Shown piece by piece: positions 17,730 to 27,751 of a stretch of 64,000 nt of DNA. The translations under genes and the position numbers were made by a program. Numbering within the stretch: position 1 is the stretch's first letter; every line of letters starts with the position of its first letter. Under the pieces are notes generated by a model. That model had not been told where the DNA came from and searched no databases. It saw only the letters and a program-made list of their open reading frames with translations. This stretch comes from Myxococcus stipitatus DSM 14675 (GTDB lineage Bacteria; Myxococcota; Myxococcia; Myxococcales; Myxococcaceae), in contig NC_020126.1 in the NCBI RefSeq assembly GCF_000331735.1, positions 9,675,501 to 9,739,500 of the forward strand. The letters run 5' to 3'.

Positions 17730-17752
17730 CGGGCCTCCTCACAAGAGGCCCG
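17730..17752. terminator. Hairpin between convergent genes
   Basis: CGGGCCTC (17730-17737) pairs perfectly with GAGGCCCG (17745-17752) around a 7-nt loop. It lies between the ends of the Fur-family gene and the protease gene and could stop transcription from both sides. No T tract follows, so the call rests on stem and position. Confidence 0.5.
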
Positions 17753-17823
17753 AGCGCGCCACACCTGGCCGGACGCGGGGCATGGCCACCCGCGCCCGGC
17801 ATGGACCGGCGTGTGACGGTCCG

Positions 17824-19116
<1,293 letters not shown>

Positions 19117-19203
19117 GCGGGGGACAGCTCCTTGACGAGAGACCGCCGCCGGGGTGGCGGACGGCCGGCGCATCTTCAAGCCATCCCGCAATACCTGTAA
19201 ATC

Positions 19204-19232
19204 ATAATAAAGACTGTTTTCGTGTAACTCAA
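19204..19232 (-). promoter_or_regulatory. Sigma-70-like promoter of the protease gene
   Basis: On the minus strand TTGAGT (19227-19232) and TATTAT (19204-19209) are separated by exactly 17 nt, inside an unusually AT-rich patch for this genome. Transcription would start near 19197 and give a leader of ~80 nt before ATG 19116. The remainder of the divergent region 19117-19474 shows no gene. Confidence 0.55.
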
Positions 19233-19474
19233 ATAGACGCAACTTCATTGCAATAGACGACACACCGCGTCCTTCCCGGGAGCAGGCGTGCGTCAGGTGG
19301 TGAGCACTTGTGACGAGCAGCGTCGAACGCAGGCGGCCGGGCGGCGCCCCGGCCAGGCGGATGTCCTCCGAGCGTGGTGGCATGGGGGCGCGGCGGGCAG
19401 GTTGGCGCAGCGAGGCAGCCTCCCCACCCTTGCCCCCAGAAGCCGTCCGCTCACGGAAGGGAGAAGCAAGCCAT

Positions 19475-20014
19475 ATGAAGACGCTCATCACCACGTTGGC
19501 CCTGTGCCTGGGTACCGCCGCGTTCGCGCAGAGCGAGCCGGAGAAGGCGCCCTCGCAGACGCAGGTTCCTGGCCCCAGCACGCGTGTCCACACCGGCGTG
19601 AATGCCGCGGACGTGGGCCGAGGCATCAACGGCAGCAAGAAGGAGGCGGAGAAGGTCCCCGGCCACGACAACACCTACAACAAGAAGGACGCGCTGAGCC
19701 TCAAGGGCACCTTGAAGGAGGCGGACGACGACAGCGTCAGCATGACGCGCAAGAACCTGCCGGACGCCAAGCTGGAGGTGAAGGACCAGACGGTGGTGCT
19801 GCTGGACGGCAAGAAGGTCCGCGCCGACGAGATTCCCGAGGGCTCCGAGCTGAAGGTCCGCTTCCAGCTCGACGGCGACAACATCGTCGCCGTGGAGGTG
19901 CGCGCCACCAGCCCCAAGGGCACCGGGGGCTCCGGCAAGGACAGCCCGAAGGACAAGGACGCGAAGCCCGTCGACGAGGACGTGAAGAAGGACCTCAACG
20001 ACGGCACTCATTGA
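19475..20014 (+). CDS. Exported protein of unknown function
   Basis: 179 aa with a clear type I signal peptide (KTLITTLALCLGTAAFAQ, cleavage after AFA). The mature protein is very hydrophilic. A small beta-rich core (~75-145: LSLKGTLKEADDDSVSMTR..LEVKDQTVVLLDGKKV..IPEGSELKVRFQLDGDNIVAVEV) resembles the OB-like or DUF5666-type small periplasmic folds, flanked by charged disordered tails. Probably periplasmic. Start ATG 19475 follows a purine-rich GAAGGGAGAAG stretch. A terminator hairpin follows 32 nt after the stop, so it is likely a single-gene unit. Confidence 0.75.
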   Translation: MKTLITTLALCLGTAAFAQSEPEKAPSQTQVPGPSTRVHTGVNAADVGRGINGSKKEAEKVPGHDNTYNKKDALSLKGTLKEADDDSVSMTRKNLPDAKLEVKDQTVVLLDGKKVRADEIPEGSELKVRFQLDGDNIVAVEVRATSPKGTGGSGKDSPKDKDAKPVDEDVKKDLNDGTH

Positions 20015-20046
20015 GCCGCACGGCGTTGTCTGGCCAACGCCCGACC

Positions 20047-20072
20047 CGGCCCACTCCCTCGCGGGGGTGGGC
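20047..20072 (+). terminator. Terminator hairpin after the exported-protein gene
   Basis: GGCCCACTCCC (20047-20057) pairs with GGGGGTGGGCC (20062-20072) with one mismatch around a 4-nt loop, followed by TGGTCATTTCC. Located 32 nt past the stop codon. Confidence 0.6.
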
Positions 20073-20203
20073 CTGGTCATTTCCGTTCCCTTCCTCGTCG
20101 CCGCGAGTGCCCACCGTGGGCAGCCCCCTTCCCTCTCCGCGTGGAAGGCGCGGGCGCGCCGCACGGTACGCCGCTTGCTCCGGACCGGGGACGGGAGGAA
20201 GCG

Positions 20204-21703
20204 GTGATTCGACGACTGTTGGGCGCGAGTGTCGGTGTGGCGGTGTTGGTGGCGGCCTGGGCGTGTGGCGGTTCCGACAAGCCGGGTCCGGATTCCACGG
20301 GTGAGCCCGAGCCTCCCGCCTCCGAGGAGGACGCGGGCACCGACGGAGGCCCGGAAGACGACGGAGGCACGCAGACTCCGGAGCCCCCCGACGCGGGGCC
20401 TCCCGACGCGGGGGAGCCTCCGCTGCCGCCGAAGCCGGAGGGCCCCTGGCCCACGGACCCGCTGACGAACTACTCGTCGAAGTACGCCATCCCCAAGGTC
20501 GTCGCCATGGGCGTGGACGCGGCGCACAACCTCTGGTTCCTGAACCGGGACCGCATCGGCGTGCTGCGCGCGGGCACGGACAAGGTGCTGTGGAACAGCC
20601 AGCCCATCGGCCAGGCCAGCCGGGGCTTCGGGACGAGCCCGGACAACCTCGCCACCAACTCGCGCGTCATCTGCGGCGGCAAGGCCGGTGAGGCCTACGT
20701 GGGCTACGAGGCCGTCAACGACATCCCCGGAGGCCAGCGCATCGCCGGGCGCGGCGAGGCGGACTTCTCCGAGGAGCGCTACCTGGAGTTCCAGAAGGGC
20801 GACGTGGACGCGGTGACGGTGAGCGACGACGGCACGGACATCGTGCTGCGCGAGCACCTCTTCCGCTCGAAGGGCACCAGCCGCCCCAGCCGCAACGAGC
20901 CCATCGGCATCCGCAACAGCAATGACTTCCACTACGACGAGGACCGCTCCGTCTACTCGTGTGTGCGCGTGATGCAGGGCCCCTACGAGGGGGAGGTCTA
21001 CGTCGGCACCAACCACGGCGTGACGCGCATCCGCGGCTACGAGTACAGCAGCCACCGCCACCCGGCCTACTGGGTCACCACGCCCACCGGGGGGCGCTCC
21101 CAGCGCGCGGGCTACACCTTCGGGCTGGGCATCTCGAAGGACGGCGACCTGCTCATCGCCAACGACTGGAAGATTGGCATCCTGCCCCCCAACGCGGCGC
21201 TGGAGTGGTGGGACTCCGAGGAGCGCAAGCCGGAGATGCCCGCGGGCGTGGAGCCGGCCCTCTACACGCTCAACACCTTCGTGGACCCGGTGAACCCGGG
21301 CAACGACGAGACGCGGGGGGAGACGGCGCCGTTCAACTTCTGGCGCGCCTTCCAGCAGACGGCGGATGGCTCCTACTACGTCGGCGGCCTGGGCACGGGC
21401 CTGTGGCAGTTCCAGGCGAATCCGCAGCGCCACAACCCGAGCAAGCTCTCCGACTCGGACTATGTCCGCGTCCAGGGCGCCAACACGGATGACTACACCG
21501 CGCTCGCGGCCACGCGGGATGGCTCGCTCTTCGTGGGCACCGCGGACCACGGCCTGTGGCGGCTGACGCCGACGAAGCAGCTGGAGAAGGTGTCGGGCGT
21601 CAGCGGCGCCAAGGTGCAGCAGCTCATCTACGACGCGCGGGTGACGCCGGGCGCGCTGTATGCGCTGGTGGACGGCAAGCTGTACGTGCTGCGCGGGTAC
21701 TGA
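20204..21703 (+). CDS. Exported propeller-like protein, probable lipoprotein
   Basis: 499 aa from the GTG at 20204, which has GGAGG 6 nt upstream; a further upstream ATG at 20141 has no such site. A hydrophobic signal ends at a Cys (AAWACGG, Cys21), though the lipobox is not canonical. A Pro/Asp/Gly linker (~25-85) precedes a ~410-residue region with repeated aromatic-Gly patterns (VGTNHGVTRIRGY; YYVGGLGTGLWQF; LFVGTADHGLWRL), which resemble two-component-regulator-type beta-propeller blades. No catalytic motif recognised. Likely a surface or periplasmic binding protein. It converges with the next kinase gene 9 nt away. Confidence 0.72.
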   Translation: MIRRLLGASVGVAVLVAAWACGGSDKPGPDSTGEPEPPASEEDAGTDGGPEDDGGTQTPEPPDAGPPDAGEPPLPPKPEGPWPTDPLTNYSSKYAIPKVVAMGVDAAHNLWFLNRDRIGVLRAGTDKVLWNSQPIGQASRGFGTSPDNLATNSRVICGGKAGEAYVGYEAVNDIPGGQRIAGRGEADFSEERYLEFQKGDVDAVTVSDDGTDIVLREHLFRSKGTSRPSRNEPIGIRNSNDFHYDEDRSVYSCVRVMQGPYEGEVYVGTNHGVTRIRGYEYSSHRHPAYWVTTPTGGRSQRAGYTFGLGISKDGDLLIANDWKIGILPPNAALEWWDSEERKPEMPAGVEPALYTLNTFVDPVNPGNDETRGETAPFNFWRAFQQTADGSYYVGGLGTGLWQFQANPQRHNPSKLSDSDYVRVQGANTDDYTALAATRDGSLFVGTADHGLWRLTPTKQLEKVSGVSGAKVQQLIYDARVTPGALYALVDGKLYVLRGY

Positions 21704-21712
21704 CGCGCCGTG

Positions 21713-22984
21713 CTACTTCCCCCGGGTGCCCAGCGCGCCCGGGGGGCCCGCGCCGGGGACTCGAGGCTGGGTGGGCAGGCGCAGGATGAAGGTGGAGCCC
21801 TGGCCCTGGGCGGAGCGCACGGTGATGCTGCCGCCCATGGCCTCCACGATCTGGCGGGTGATGTAGAGGCCCAGGCCCAGGCCGCCGTAGTGGCGCTCCG
21901 ACACGGCGCGCTCGAACTTGCCGAAGAGCCGGGCCATGCCGTCCTCGGAGATGCCGATGCCGTGGTCCTTCACGGCCAGCACCGCCATGGTGCCCTCGCC
22001 CACCAGCGACACCTCCACCGGGCGCCCCGCGCCGTACTTGGCCGCGTTGGACAGCAGGTTCACCAGCACCTGCTCCACGCGCAGTGGGTCCCACTGACCG
22101 GGCAGCGAGCCGGAGACGTGCACGGACAGCTCGCAGCCCGCGCGGGCGAACTCCTCCGAGAACGCGTCCACCATCTGTCGGACGACCTGCACCAGGTCCA
22201 GCTCGCGCGGCTCCAGGCTCAGCTTGCCCGCCGCCAGCCGCGACACGTCCAGCAGCGTGTTCACCAGGCTGCCCAGCCGCGACAACTGCCGCTCCAGCAC
22301 CTGGCTGCGCGGCGCCAACTCCTGCCCCAAGACCGGCTGCGCGCCCACCACCTGCCGCAGCAGCAGTTGCAGGTGCAGCCGCATGCTGGTGAGCGGCGTG
22401 CGCAGCTCATGCGCCGCCACGCTGAGGAACTCGTCCCGCGCGCGCACGGCCTCCTGCGTCTCGCGCAGCGCCTGCTCGCGCACGGCGCGCTCCCGAGCGG
22501 CGCCCGCGTCGCGCTGGGCCTCCACGCGGCGGCGCTCCGTGAGGTCCTCCACGTAGAGGCACGCGGCGATGACCTCGCCGCCTCGGCGCACGGGGTGGTA
22601 GCTGGCGCGGAAGACGCGCGTGCGCTCCACGCCGCCGCCCGGCTCTCGGTGGATGATCTCCACGCCGTCCAGCGGCTCGCCCGTCTCCAGCACGCGGCGC
22701 ACGCGGCGGGCGGTGTCGCCCAGCGAGGAGTGGGGGCTCATCACCTCGTCCATGGGACGTCCGAGGTGGGCCTCGCGTGGCTGGCCGTTGAGGGCGGCCA
22801 GCGCCTCGCTCACCTCCACGAAGCACAGGTTCCGGTCCACCACCGCCATGCCCAGCGGCAGGGTGGACATGAGCTCCGTGAGGGCGACGGGCCGAGCACA
22901 CTCTCCTGGGCCCTCTTGCCGCCCACCCACGGGCGACGTCACTTCCGGGCCCATGTCAGATGCAGTCCCAAGCCGGAGGCTCAT
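21713..22984 (-). CDS. PAS sensor histidine kinase
   Basis: 423 aa from the ATG at 22984; the frame is open to 23185 but that extension is not protein-like, and no start has a clear ribosome site, so the N-terminus is uncertain. A PAS domain (~35-150: LPLGMAVVDRNLCFVEVSEALAALNG; PAC end ACLYVEDLTERRR) is followed by a short coiled coil, HisKA with H192 (AAHELRTPLTS) and an HATPase (NLLSNAAKYG; KDHGIGI; GLGLGLYITRQIVEAMGG). Soluble. No partner response regulator is adjacent. It is divergent from the metallophosphoesterase. Confidence 0.85.
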   Translation of the reverse strand: MSLRLGTASDMGPEVTSPVGGRQEGPGECARPVALTELMSTLPLGMAVVDRNLCFVEVSEALAALNGQPREAHLGRPMDEVMSPHSSLGDTARRVRRVLETGEPLDGVEIIHREPGGGVERTRVFRASYHPVRRGGEVIAACLYVEDLTERRRVEAQRDAGAARERAVREQALRETQEAVRARDEFLSVAAHELRTPLTSMRLHLQLLLRQVVGAQPVLGQELAPRSQVLERQLSRLGSLVNTLLDVSRLAAGKLSLEPRELDLVQVVRQMVDAFSEEFARAGCELSVHVSGSLPGQWDPLRVEQVLVNLLSNAAKYGAGRPVEVSLVGEGTMAVLAVKDHGIGISEDGMARLFGKFERAVSERHYGGLGLGLYITRQIVEAMGGSITVRSAQGQGSTFILRLPTQPRVPGAGPPGALGTRGK

Positions 22985-23232
22985 CGTCTGCGCGTGTGTA
23001 CCAACCTCGTCGGACGCCGTCACCGCTCGGCCCCCCGCAGTGTGTCCAATGGTGGAAGAAAGCACAGTTGAGACGTCCGGAATCTTGCCTGAAACAGGAG
23101 GGTTCTGACGCCACCCCCACTGTGTCCCCAGGGAGGGCAGGCGTGCGTGGGGCACCTGCTTCAACCCACCTCCCCTGGCCTGCATAGAATCAGGTGCTTC
23201 GCCGTCCCGGCCCCGAAAGGAACCGCACCCGC

Positions 23233-24138
23233 ATGCGTTTGAGACGTTGGGTCCGCCGCCGTCCCCCGGTGTCCTCCCTGGATGTTTCGCGAGTGGAGCC
23301 CCTGTCCGGGGGGCGTAACGAGGTGGTGGCCTGGAGCGGCGAGGACCCCCTGCGCCCGGAGCGGCGCCTGCGGTGGAGGGACCACTTCACCCTCACGGAG
23401 AACCTGCTCCACCTGCCGCACCTGCCAGACTCCCACGACGGCCTGCGCGTGGCGCAACTGTCCGACGTCCACGTGGGCCAGGCCACCAGCGACGTGCGCA
23501 TCCGCCGCGCGGTGGAGGCCGTCAACGCGGAGTCCCCGGACCTGGTCTTCCTCACCGGCGACTACGTCACCCACAGCGCCCGGCCCCTGCCGCGCGTGCG
23601 CGAGGTGCTCTCCGGACTGAAGGGCCGCGTCTTCGTGGTGATGGGCAACCACGACCACCAGGTCAACGCGCCCTACCTGCGCGAGAGCTTCGAGCGGCTG
23701 GGCTACACGGTGCTCCAGAACGAGCACCGCGTGGTGGAGGTGCGCGGCGCGCCGGTGACGGTGCTGGGCGTCGACGACGGGCGCACCGGACGCGACGACG
23801 TGGCGGCGACGTTCCGAGGCGCGCCGGAGTCCGGCACGCGGCTGGTGCTGGCCCACACGCCGCCCACGGTGGAGAAGCTGCCCGCGCAAGGCAACCTGGT
23901 GCAGTTCTCCGGGCACACGCACGGCGGCCAGTTCATCGTCCAGGGCCTCACGGAGGCGATTTTCCGCCGCGCGGGACAGCCCTACATCCGAGGGCACTAC
24001 CTGGTGAGGGGCAACCAGCTCTACGTGAACCGGGGCCTGGGCTTCGGCTTCGGCGGCCCGTACCTGCGCCGGGGCAGCGAGCCGGAGGTCGCCTTCTTCA
24101 CGCTGCGCTCCCGCATCGCCCTGGCCGCGGCGGGCTGA
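23233..24138 (+). CDS. Calcineurin-like metallophosphoesterase
   Basis: 301 aa from ATG 23233 (AAAGGA upstream; a GTG at 23194 is the alternative). The metal-binding signature of the superfamily is complete: QLSDVHVG, LTGDYV, MGNHDH, LAHTP and SGHTHGGQ. This subtype (YkuE/YaeI-like) often acts on lipid-linked phosphoesters such as UDP-diacylglucosamine or phosphodiesters near the membrane. The basic N-terminus (RLRRWVRRRP) could bind membranes; there is no clear signal peptide. Substrate unknown. Converges with the DoxX gene. Confidence 0.88.
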   Translation: MRLRRWVRRRPPVSSLDVSRVEPLSGGRNEVVAWSGEDPLRPERRLRWRDHFTLTENLLHLPHLPDSHDGLRVAQLSDVHVGQATSDVRIRRAVEAVNAESPDLVFLTGDYVTHSARPLPRVREVLSGLKGRVFVVMGNHDHQVNAPYLRESFERLGYTVLQNEHRVVEVRGAPVTVLGVDDGRTGRDDVAATFRGAPESGTRLVLAHTPPTVEKLPAQGNLVQFSGHTHGGQFIVQGLTEAIFRRAGQPYIRGHYLVRGNQLYVNRGLGFGFGGPYLRRGSEPEVAFFTLRSRIALAAAG

Positions 24139-24141
24139 CGC

Positions 24142-24582
24142 TCAGCGCCGGAGCGGCGGGGAGCCCAGCTTCCCGCCGAACCCCTCCTGGCGTCCGCTCC
24201 GGCGCAGGCTGTAGGGCCCGGAGCCGAAGTAGACGATGAAGAGCGCGCCGCCCGCCATGGAGAGGTTCTTCATGAAGTGGACGAGCTGGTTCTGCGCCTC
24301 CACCGGGTCCGCGACGAGCCAGAAGCGGTGGACCATGAACGCCGCGCTCAACAGGAACAGGGTGATGACCGCGGCCCCCAGCCGGGCGAACACGCCGAGC
24401 AGCACCGACAGCCCGCCCAGCACCAGCGCCGCGCCCGACAGCAGCACCGCCCAGCGAGGCTCCGGCACACCGGAGGCCTGGGCCACGGCCGTCAGCGCGT
24501 CCAGCTGGATGAAGTGGTTCAGGCCGCTGGTGATGAAGATGGCGGAAAAGAGCAGTCGAGCAATCGGCACGAGCACTCCCAT
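24142..24582 (-). CDS. DoxX-family membrane protein
   Basis: 146 aa from ATG 24582, preceded by AGGAGG at 6 nt; longer in-frame starts lack this. Four hydrophobic segments (~3-22, ~47-70, ~72-95, ~110-130) with the DoxX opening pattern LLFSAIFITSGLNHF. DoxX proteins are small inner-membrane proteins linked in other bacteria to thiosulfate or quinone redox chemistry or oxidative stress; no specific role can be assigned. Stands alone, convergent with the phosphoesterase. Confidence 0.85.
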   Translation of the reverse strand: MGVLVPIARLLFSAIFITSGLNHFIQLDALTAVAQASGVPEPRWAVLLSGAALVLGGLSVLLGVFARLGAAVITLFLLSAAFMVHRFWLVADPVEAQNQLVHFMKNLSMAGGALFIVYFGSGPYSLRRSGRQEGFGGKLGSPPLRR

Positions 24583-24766
24583 GAAGGGCCTCCTGTGTCC
24601 CATGAACGCCGGGGCGTGGAAGTCACTCTCAAGCTGCCCATGACTTCCCACCCGACAGCGGGCGCTCGCCTCTTCGTCCACCACACGACTCGCGCGGTGT
24701 GGCGTCGCTCACATGGCCGCTCGGCTGCGACAACACGCCACACATGGACGCCGGACGCGGGGGCGT

Positions 24767-25681
24767 ATGGTCCGCGGCGTCGTGAAAGCCCCTTTCGCTC
24801 TCGCCGCTGTGTTGGGTGCCGCACTGTTGCTGGCGCCCGTGTCGCCCGCATGGGCCTGTGCCACGTGTGCGTGTGGCGACCCCACCCTGATGTCCATGGG
24901 CACCGAGCAGCCGTTCTCAGGCCGGCTGCGCCTGTCCTCCACGCTGCGCCTGTGGGGCCACACCGTGGGCCAGGAGCGGGTGGACGCGCTGCGGCTGCGC
25001 GAGGCGCGCATGGACCTGGCCGTGGCGTACGCGCCCGTGCCGTGGCTGTTCCTGTCGGCGACGCTGCCGCTTCAAGCACGCGAGGTGCGCGCGGTGAGCC
25101 TGTCGCGCGAGCGCGGCTGGGGCGTGGGCGACGTGGAGCTGACGGCGAAGGCGTTCGTGTTCCAGGACCAGGAGTTCTCCGCGAACCACCTCATCAGCGT
25201 GCTCGTGGGGGCGAAGCTGCCCACCTCGCCCACGCTGCGCGCGGAGGACGGCACGGTGCTGGATTTGGACACGCAGCTGGGCAGCGGCTCCGTGGACCCG
25301 CTGGCGGGCGTGGCCTATCAGCACTTCCGGGGCAGCTGGTCCTTCCTCGTCAGCGCCACGGGTTTCCTCCCCACGCGAGGCATCCAGGGCTACCGCGCCG
25401 GCCCCTCCGTGCGCACCACGGTGGCGGCGCAGTACCAGCCCGCGGCGAAGTGGGCGGTGCGGCTGGGCGTCGACGGACGCATCGAGGCGGCGGCCGACAT
25501 CCACGGCGAGAAGGAGGAGAACGGGGGTGGCGTCATCGGCTATGCGTCGCCCGACGTGCTCTTCAGCCCCAGCACCGACTTCGTGGTGGCCGCCGGCGTG
25601 CGAGTCCCCTTCTTCAACCAGCTGCGCGGACGCGTGGCTCCCACTCCCATCGCGATGATGTCCGTCGCGTACGACCTCTAG
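24767..25681 (+). CDS. Exported outer-membrane-type beta-barrel protein, first gene of the RegBA operon
   Basis: 304 aa. A signal peptide (VKAPFALAAVLGAALLLAPVSPAWA) is followed by a conserved-looking CATCACGDP motif at the mature N-terminus, then alternating amphipathic strands ending in a hydrophobic residue pattern (AMMSVAYDL) typical of outer-membrane barrels. Similar to proteins annotated as transporters or phenol-degradation MetA-pathway barrels; the three clustered Cys could bind a metal or cofactor. Only 4 nt separate it from the lipoprotein gene, which overlaps regB. So it is probably co-expressed with, and perhaps controlled by, the RegBA redox sensor system. Start ATG 24767; GTG 24782 is an alternative. 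Confidence 0.7.
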   Translation: MVRGVVKAPFALAAVLGAALLLAPVSPAWACATCACGDPTLMSMGTEQPFSGRLRLSSTLRLWGHTVGQERVDALRLREARMDLAVAYAPVPWLFLSATLPLQAREVRAVSLSRERGWGVGDVELTAKAFVFQDQEFSANHLISVLVGAKLPTSPTLRAEDGTVLDLDTQLGSGSVDPLAGVAYQHFRGSWSFLVSATGFLPTRGIQGYRAGPSVRTTVAAQYQPAAKWAVRLGVDGRIEAAADIHGEKEENGGGVIGYASPDVLFSPSTDFVVAAGVRVPFFNQLRGRVAPTPIAMMSVAYDL

Positions 25682-25685
25682 CGCC

Positions 25686-26435
25686 ATGTCTCCTGCCGTG
25701 AAACCGTTGGCCCTCCCCGCGCTCCTGCTCCTCCTGTCCGGCTGTGGTGGAGGTGAGCGCATCGCGGGCGTGGAGCTGACGTTGGGGCTCACCACGGCCC
25801 GCGCGCGCGCCGTGCCCGAGGGCGCGGGGGCTCGCACGCTGCTGACGAACGAAGGGGAGCGGGTGACGCTCTCCGGGGCGCTCTTCACGCTGGGCAGCGT
25901 GGAGCTGGTGCCGTGCGAGACGACGGGCTGGCGGAGGCTGTGGCGGGAGCTGTCGCCGGTGGGCACGGCGTGGGCGCACTCGACCTCCAATGCCTTGCGC
26001 CTGGGCACGCCGCACGTGGTGGCGCTGGGCGACACGGATGGCGCCGTGGCACCGCTGGGCGTGATGCGGCCGCCTCCCGGGCGCTACTGCCGGGCACGGC
26101 TCACCTTCGAGCCGGCGGACTCGGACGCGGAGGGCCTGACGTCCGCGATGGAGGGGACCCGGCCGGTGGACATGGTGGGCTTGAGCCTGCATGTCCGGGG
26201 GACCCACGGGGACGTGCCGCGCGACTTCGAGGTGGAGACGCGCGGGCGGTACGCGGTGGACGTGGCGCTGGATGGGCTGGAGTTGACGGAGGACGCGCCC
26301 CGGGCGGCGCGGGTCTTCACGCTGGCGTGGGACTCGTGGCTGGATGGACTGGGGCCGGGCGAGTCGCCTCGCAACGTGGACCTGCTCGGCAACATTGCGC
26401 GCTCGGCCGCGCTCCAGTCTCCTGCGGCGCCATGA
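25686..26435 (+). CDS. Lipoprotein of unknown function in the RegBA operon
   Basis: 249 aa. Lipobox LLSGC places the lipidated Cys at 20. The rest looks like a single beta-sandwich domain (VTLSGALFTLGSVELVPCE; PPGRYCRARLTFEPADSD; FEVETRGRYAVDVALDGLEL) with two Cys, ending DLLGNIARSAAL. The layout recalls the MbnP-type copper protein encoded elsewhere in this window, but the WxWxxGY motif is absent, so I do not assign it. The gene begins 4 nt after the barrel gene and its stop overlaps the regB start (ATGA), so expression is coupled. Confidence 0.7.
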   Translation: MSPAVKPLALPALLLLLSGCGGGERIAGVELTLGLTTARARAVPEGAGARTLLTNEGERVTLSGALFTLGSVELVPCETTGWRRLWRELSPVGTAWAHSTSNALRLGTPHVVALGDTDGAVAPLGVMRPPPGRYCRARLTFEPADSDAEGLTSAMEGTRPVDMVGLSLHVRGTHGDVPRDFEVETRGRYAVDVALDGLELTEDAPRAARVFTLAWDSWLDGLGPGESPRNVDLLGNIARSAALQSPAAP

Positions 26436-27751
26436 CGCCTTCCGTCCCCCCCGAACCCGCCTCTCGCGCGCGCATCAACCTGGAGTGGCTGCTGCGGCTG
26501 CGCTGGGGCCTGCTGCTGGGCCAGGCGGTGGTCATCGCGGTGGCGGCGTATGGGCTGGAGCTGGCGTTGCCAGTGCCCGTGCTCGCGGGGCTCCTGGGGT
26601 TGGAGGCCGCGACGAACCTGGCGGTGCGAGCGTGGCTGGGTCGCGCGCGCGTGAGCGAGGGGACCCTCGGCAAGCTGATGCTCTGGGACACGCTGGTGCT
26701 CACGGGGCTCCTGGCGCTCAGCGGTGGGACGCACAATCCCTTCACGACGCTGTACCTGGTGAATGTGGCGCTGGGCACGGTGCTGCTGCCGGCGCGGTGG
26801 ATGTGGAGCCTCCTGGGCTTCACGCTGGCGGCGTTCGGCTCGCTCTTCGTGTTGCAGGACGTGGACATCGCGCCGGGGCTGTCGCGGCCGGACCATGCGG
26901 CGCTGATGCGGCTGCACCTGAGTGGCATGTGGGTGGCATTCGCGGTGGCGGCGGGCTTCATCGTGTACTTCGTGCAGCGGGTGACGCGGGCGCTGGAGGA
27001 GCGCGAGCAGGAGCTGGCGCAGGCGCGGGTGCAGCATGCGCGGCGGGAGAAGGTGGCCTCGCTGGCGACGCTGGCCGCGGGCGCGGCGCATGAGCTGTCC
27101 ACGCCGCTGTCGACCATCGCCGTGGTGTCCAAGGAAGTGGAGCGCGCGCTGACGACGGCGGGGACCTCCGAGGCGGTGCGAGAGGACTTGCGGCTCATCC
27201 GCCAGCAGGTGGACCGCTGCCGCGACGTGCTGGTGCAGATGTCCGCGGACGCGGGGCAGACGACGGGCGAGGCCTTCCATCCGATGCCGCTGGGGCGATT
27301 GGTAGGCGATGCGCTGGCGGAGCTGTCGGGCGTGGAGCGGGTGCGGGTGGAGCTTCCGTCGGAGCTGACGCAGTCGCAGGTGCAAGGCCCGCCGCGGGCG
27401 CTGGCGCGGGTGGTGCGGGGGTTGGTGAAGAACGCGCTCCAGGCCTCGGCGCCCGCGAGGCCCGTGGAGCTTCGCGTGGTGGCGGGCCGGGGAAGCGTGC
27501 GGCTGGAAGTGCGCGATGGAGGGGCGGGGATGCCAGCGGAGATATTGGCGCGAGCGGGTGAGCCGTTCTTCACGACGAAGGCGCCGGGCGAGGGCATGGG
27601 GCTGGGGCTGTTCCTGGCGCGGACGCTGGCGGAGCAGCTTGGCGGCGCGTTGGAGCTGCGCTCCACGCCGGGCCAGGGCACGGTGGCGAGCCTCGCGCTG
27701 CCCCTGGGCGCGCCCGGAGTGGCTCCGCCGCCCCAGGAGGCGAGGCCGTGA
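26432..27751 (+). CDS. regB: Redox sensor histidine kinase RegB (PrrB/ActS family)
   Basis: 439 aa. About six membrane helices in residues 25-182, including the quinone-binding heptapeptide GGTHNPF (98-104) that defines RegB. The H box is H220 (AAHELSTPLST), as in RegB rather than ordinary kinases, and the redox-active cysteine of the family is present as C263 (DRCRDVL). HATPase: NALQAS, DGGAGM, GMGLGLFLA. RegB autophosphorylates when the quinone pool is reduced or oxygen is low and passes phosphate to RegA. Start overlaps the upstream lipoprotein stop; stop overlaps the GTG of regA (GTGA). The complete set of redox residues suggests a working sensor. Confidence 0.93.
   Translation: MTPSVPPEPASRARINLEWLLRLRWGLLLGQAVVIAVAAYGLELALPVPVLAGLLGLEAATNLAVRAWLGRARVSEGTLGKLMLWDTLVLTGLLALSGGTHNPFTTLYLVNVALGTVLLPARWMWSLLGFTLAAFGSLFVLQDVDIAPGLSRPDHAALMRLHLSGMWVAFAVAAGFIVYFVQRVTRALEEREQELAQARVQHARREKVASLATLAAGAAHELSTPLSTIAVVSKEVERALTTAGTSEAVREDLRLIRQQVDRCRDVLVQMSADAGQTTGEAFHPMPLGRLVGDALAELSGVERVRVELPSELTQSQVQGPPRALARVVRGLVKNALQASAPARPVELRVVAGRGSVRLEVRDGGAGMPAEILARAGEPFFTTKAPGEGMGLGLFLARTLAEQLGGALELRSTPGQGTVASLALPLGAPGVAPPPQEARP

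Noticed and set aside
19451..21550. 699-codon minus-strand open frame
   Set aside because: Shadow of two plus-strand exported genes; Val/Arg/Ala-rich with no domain.
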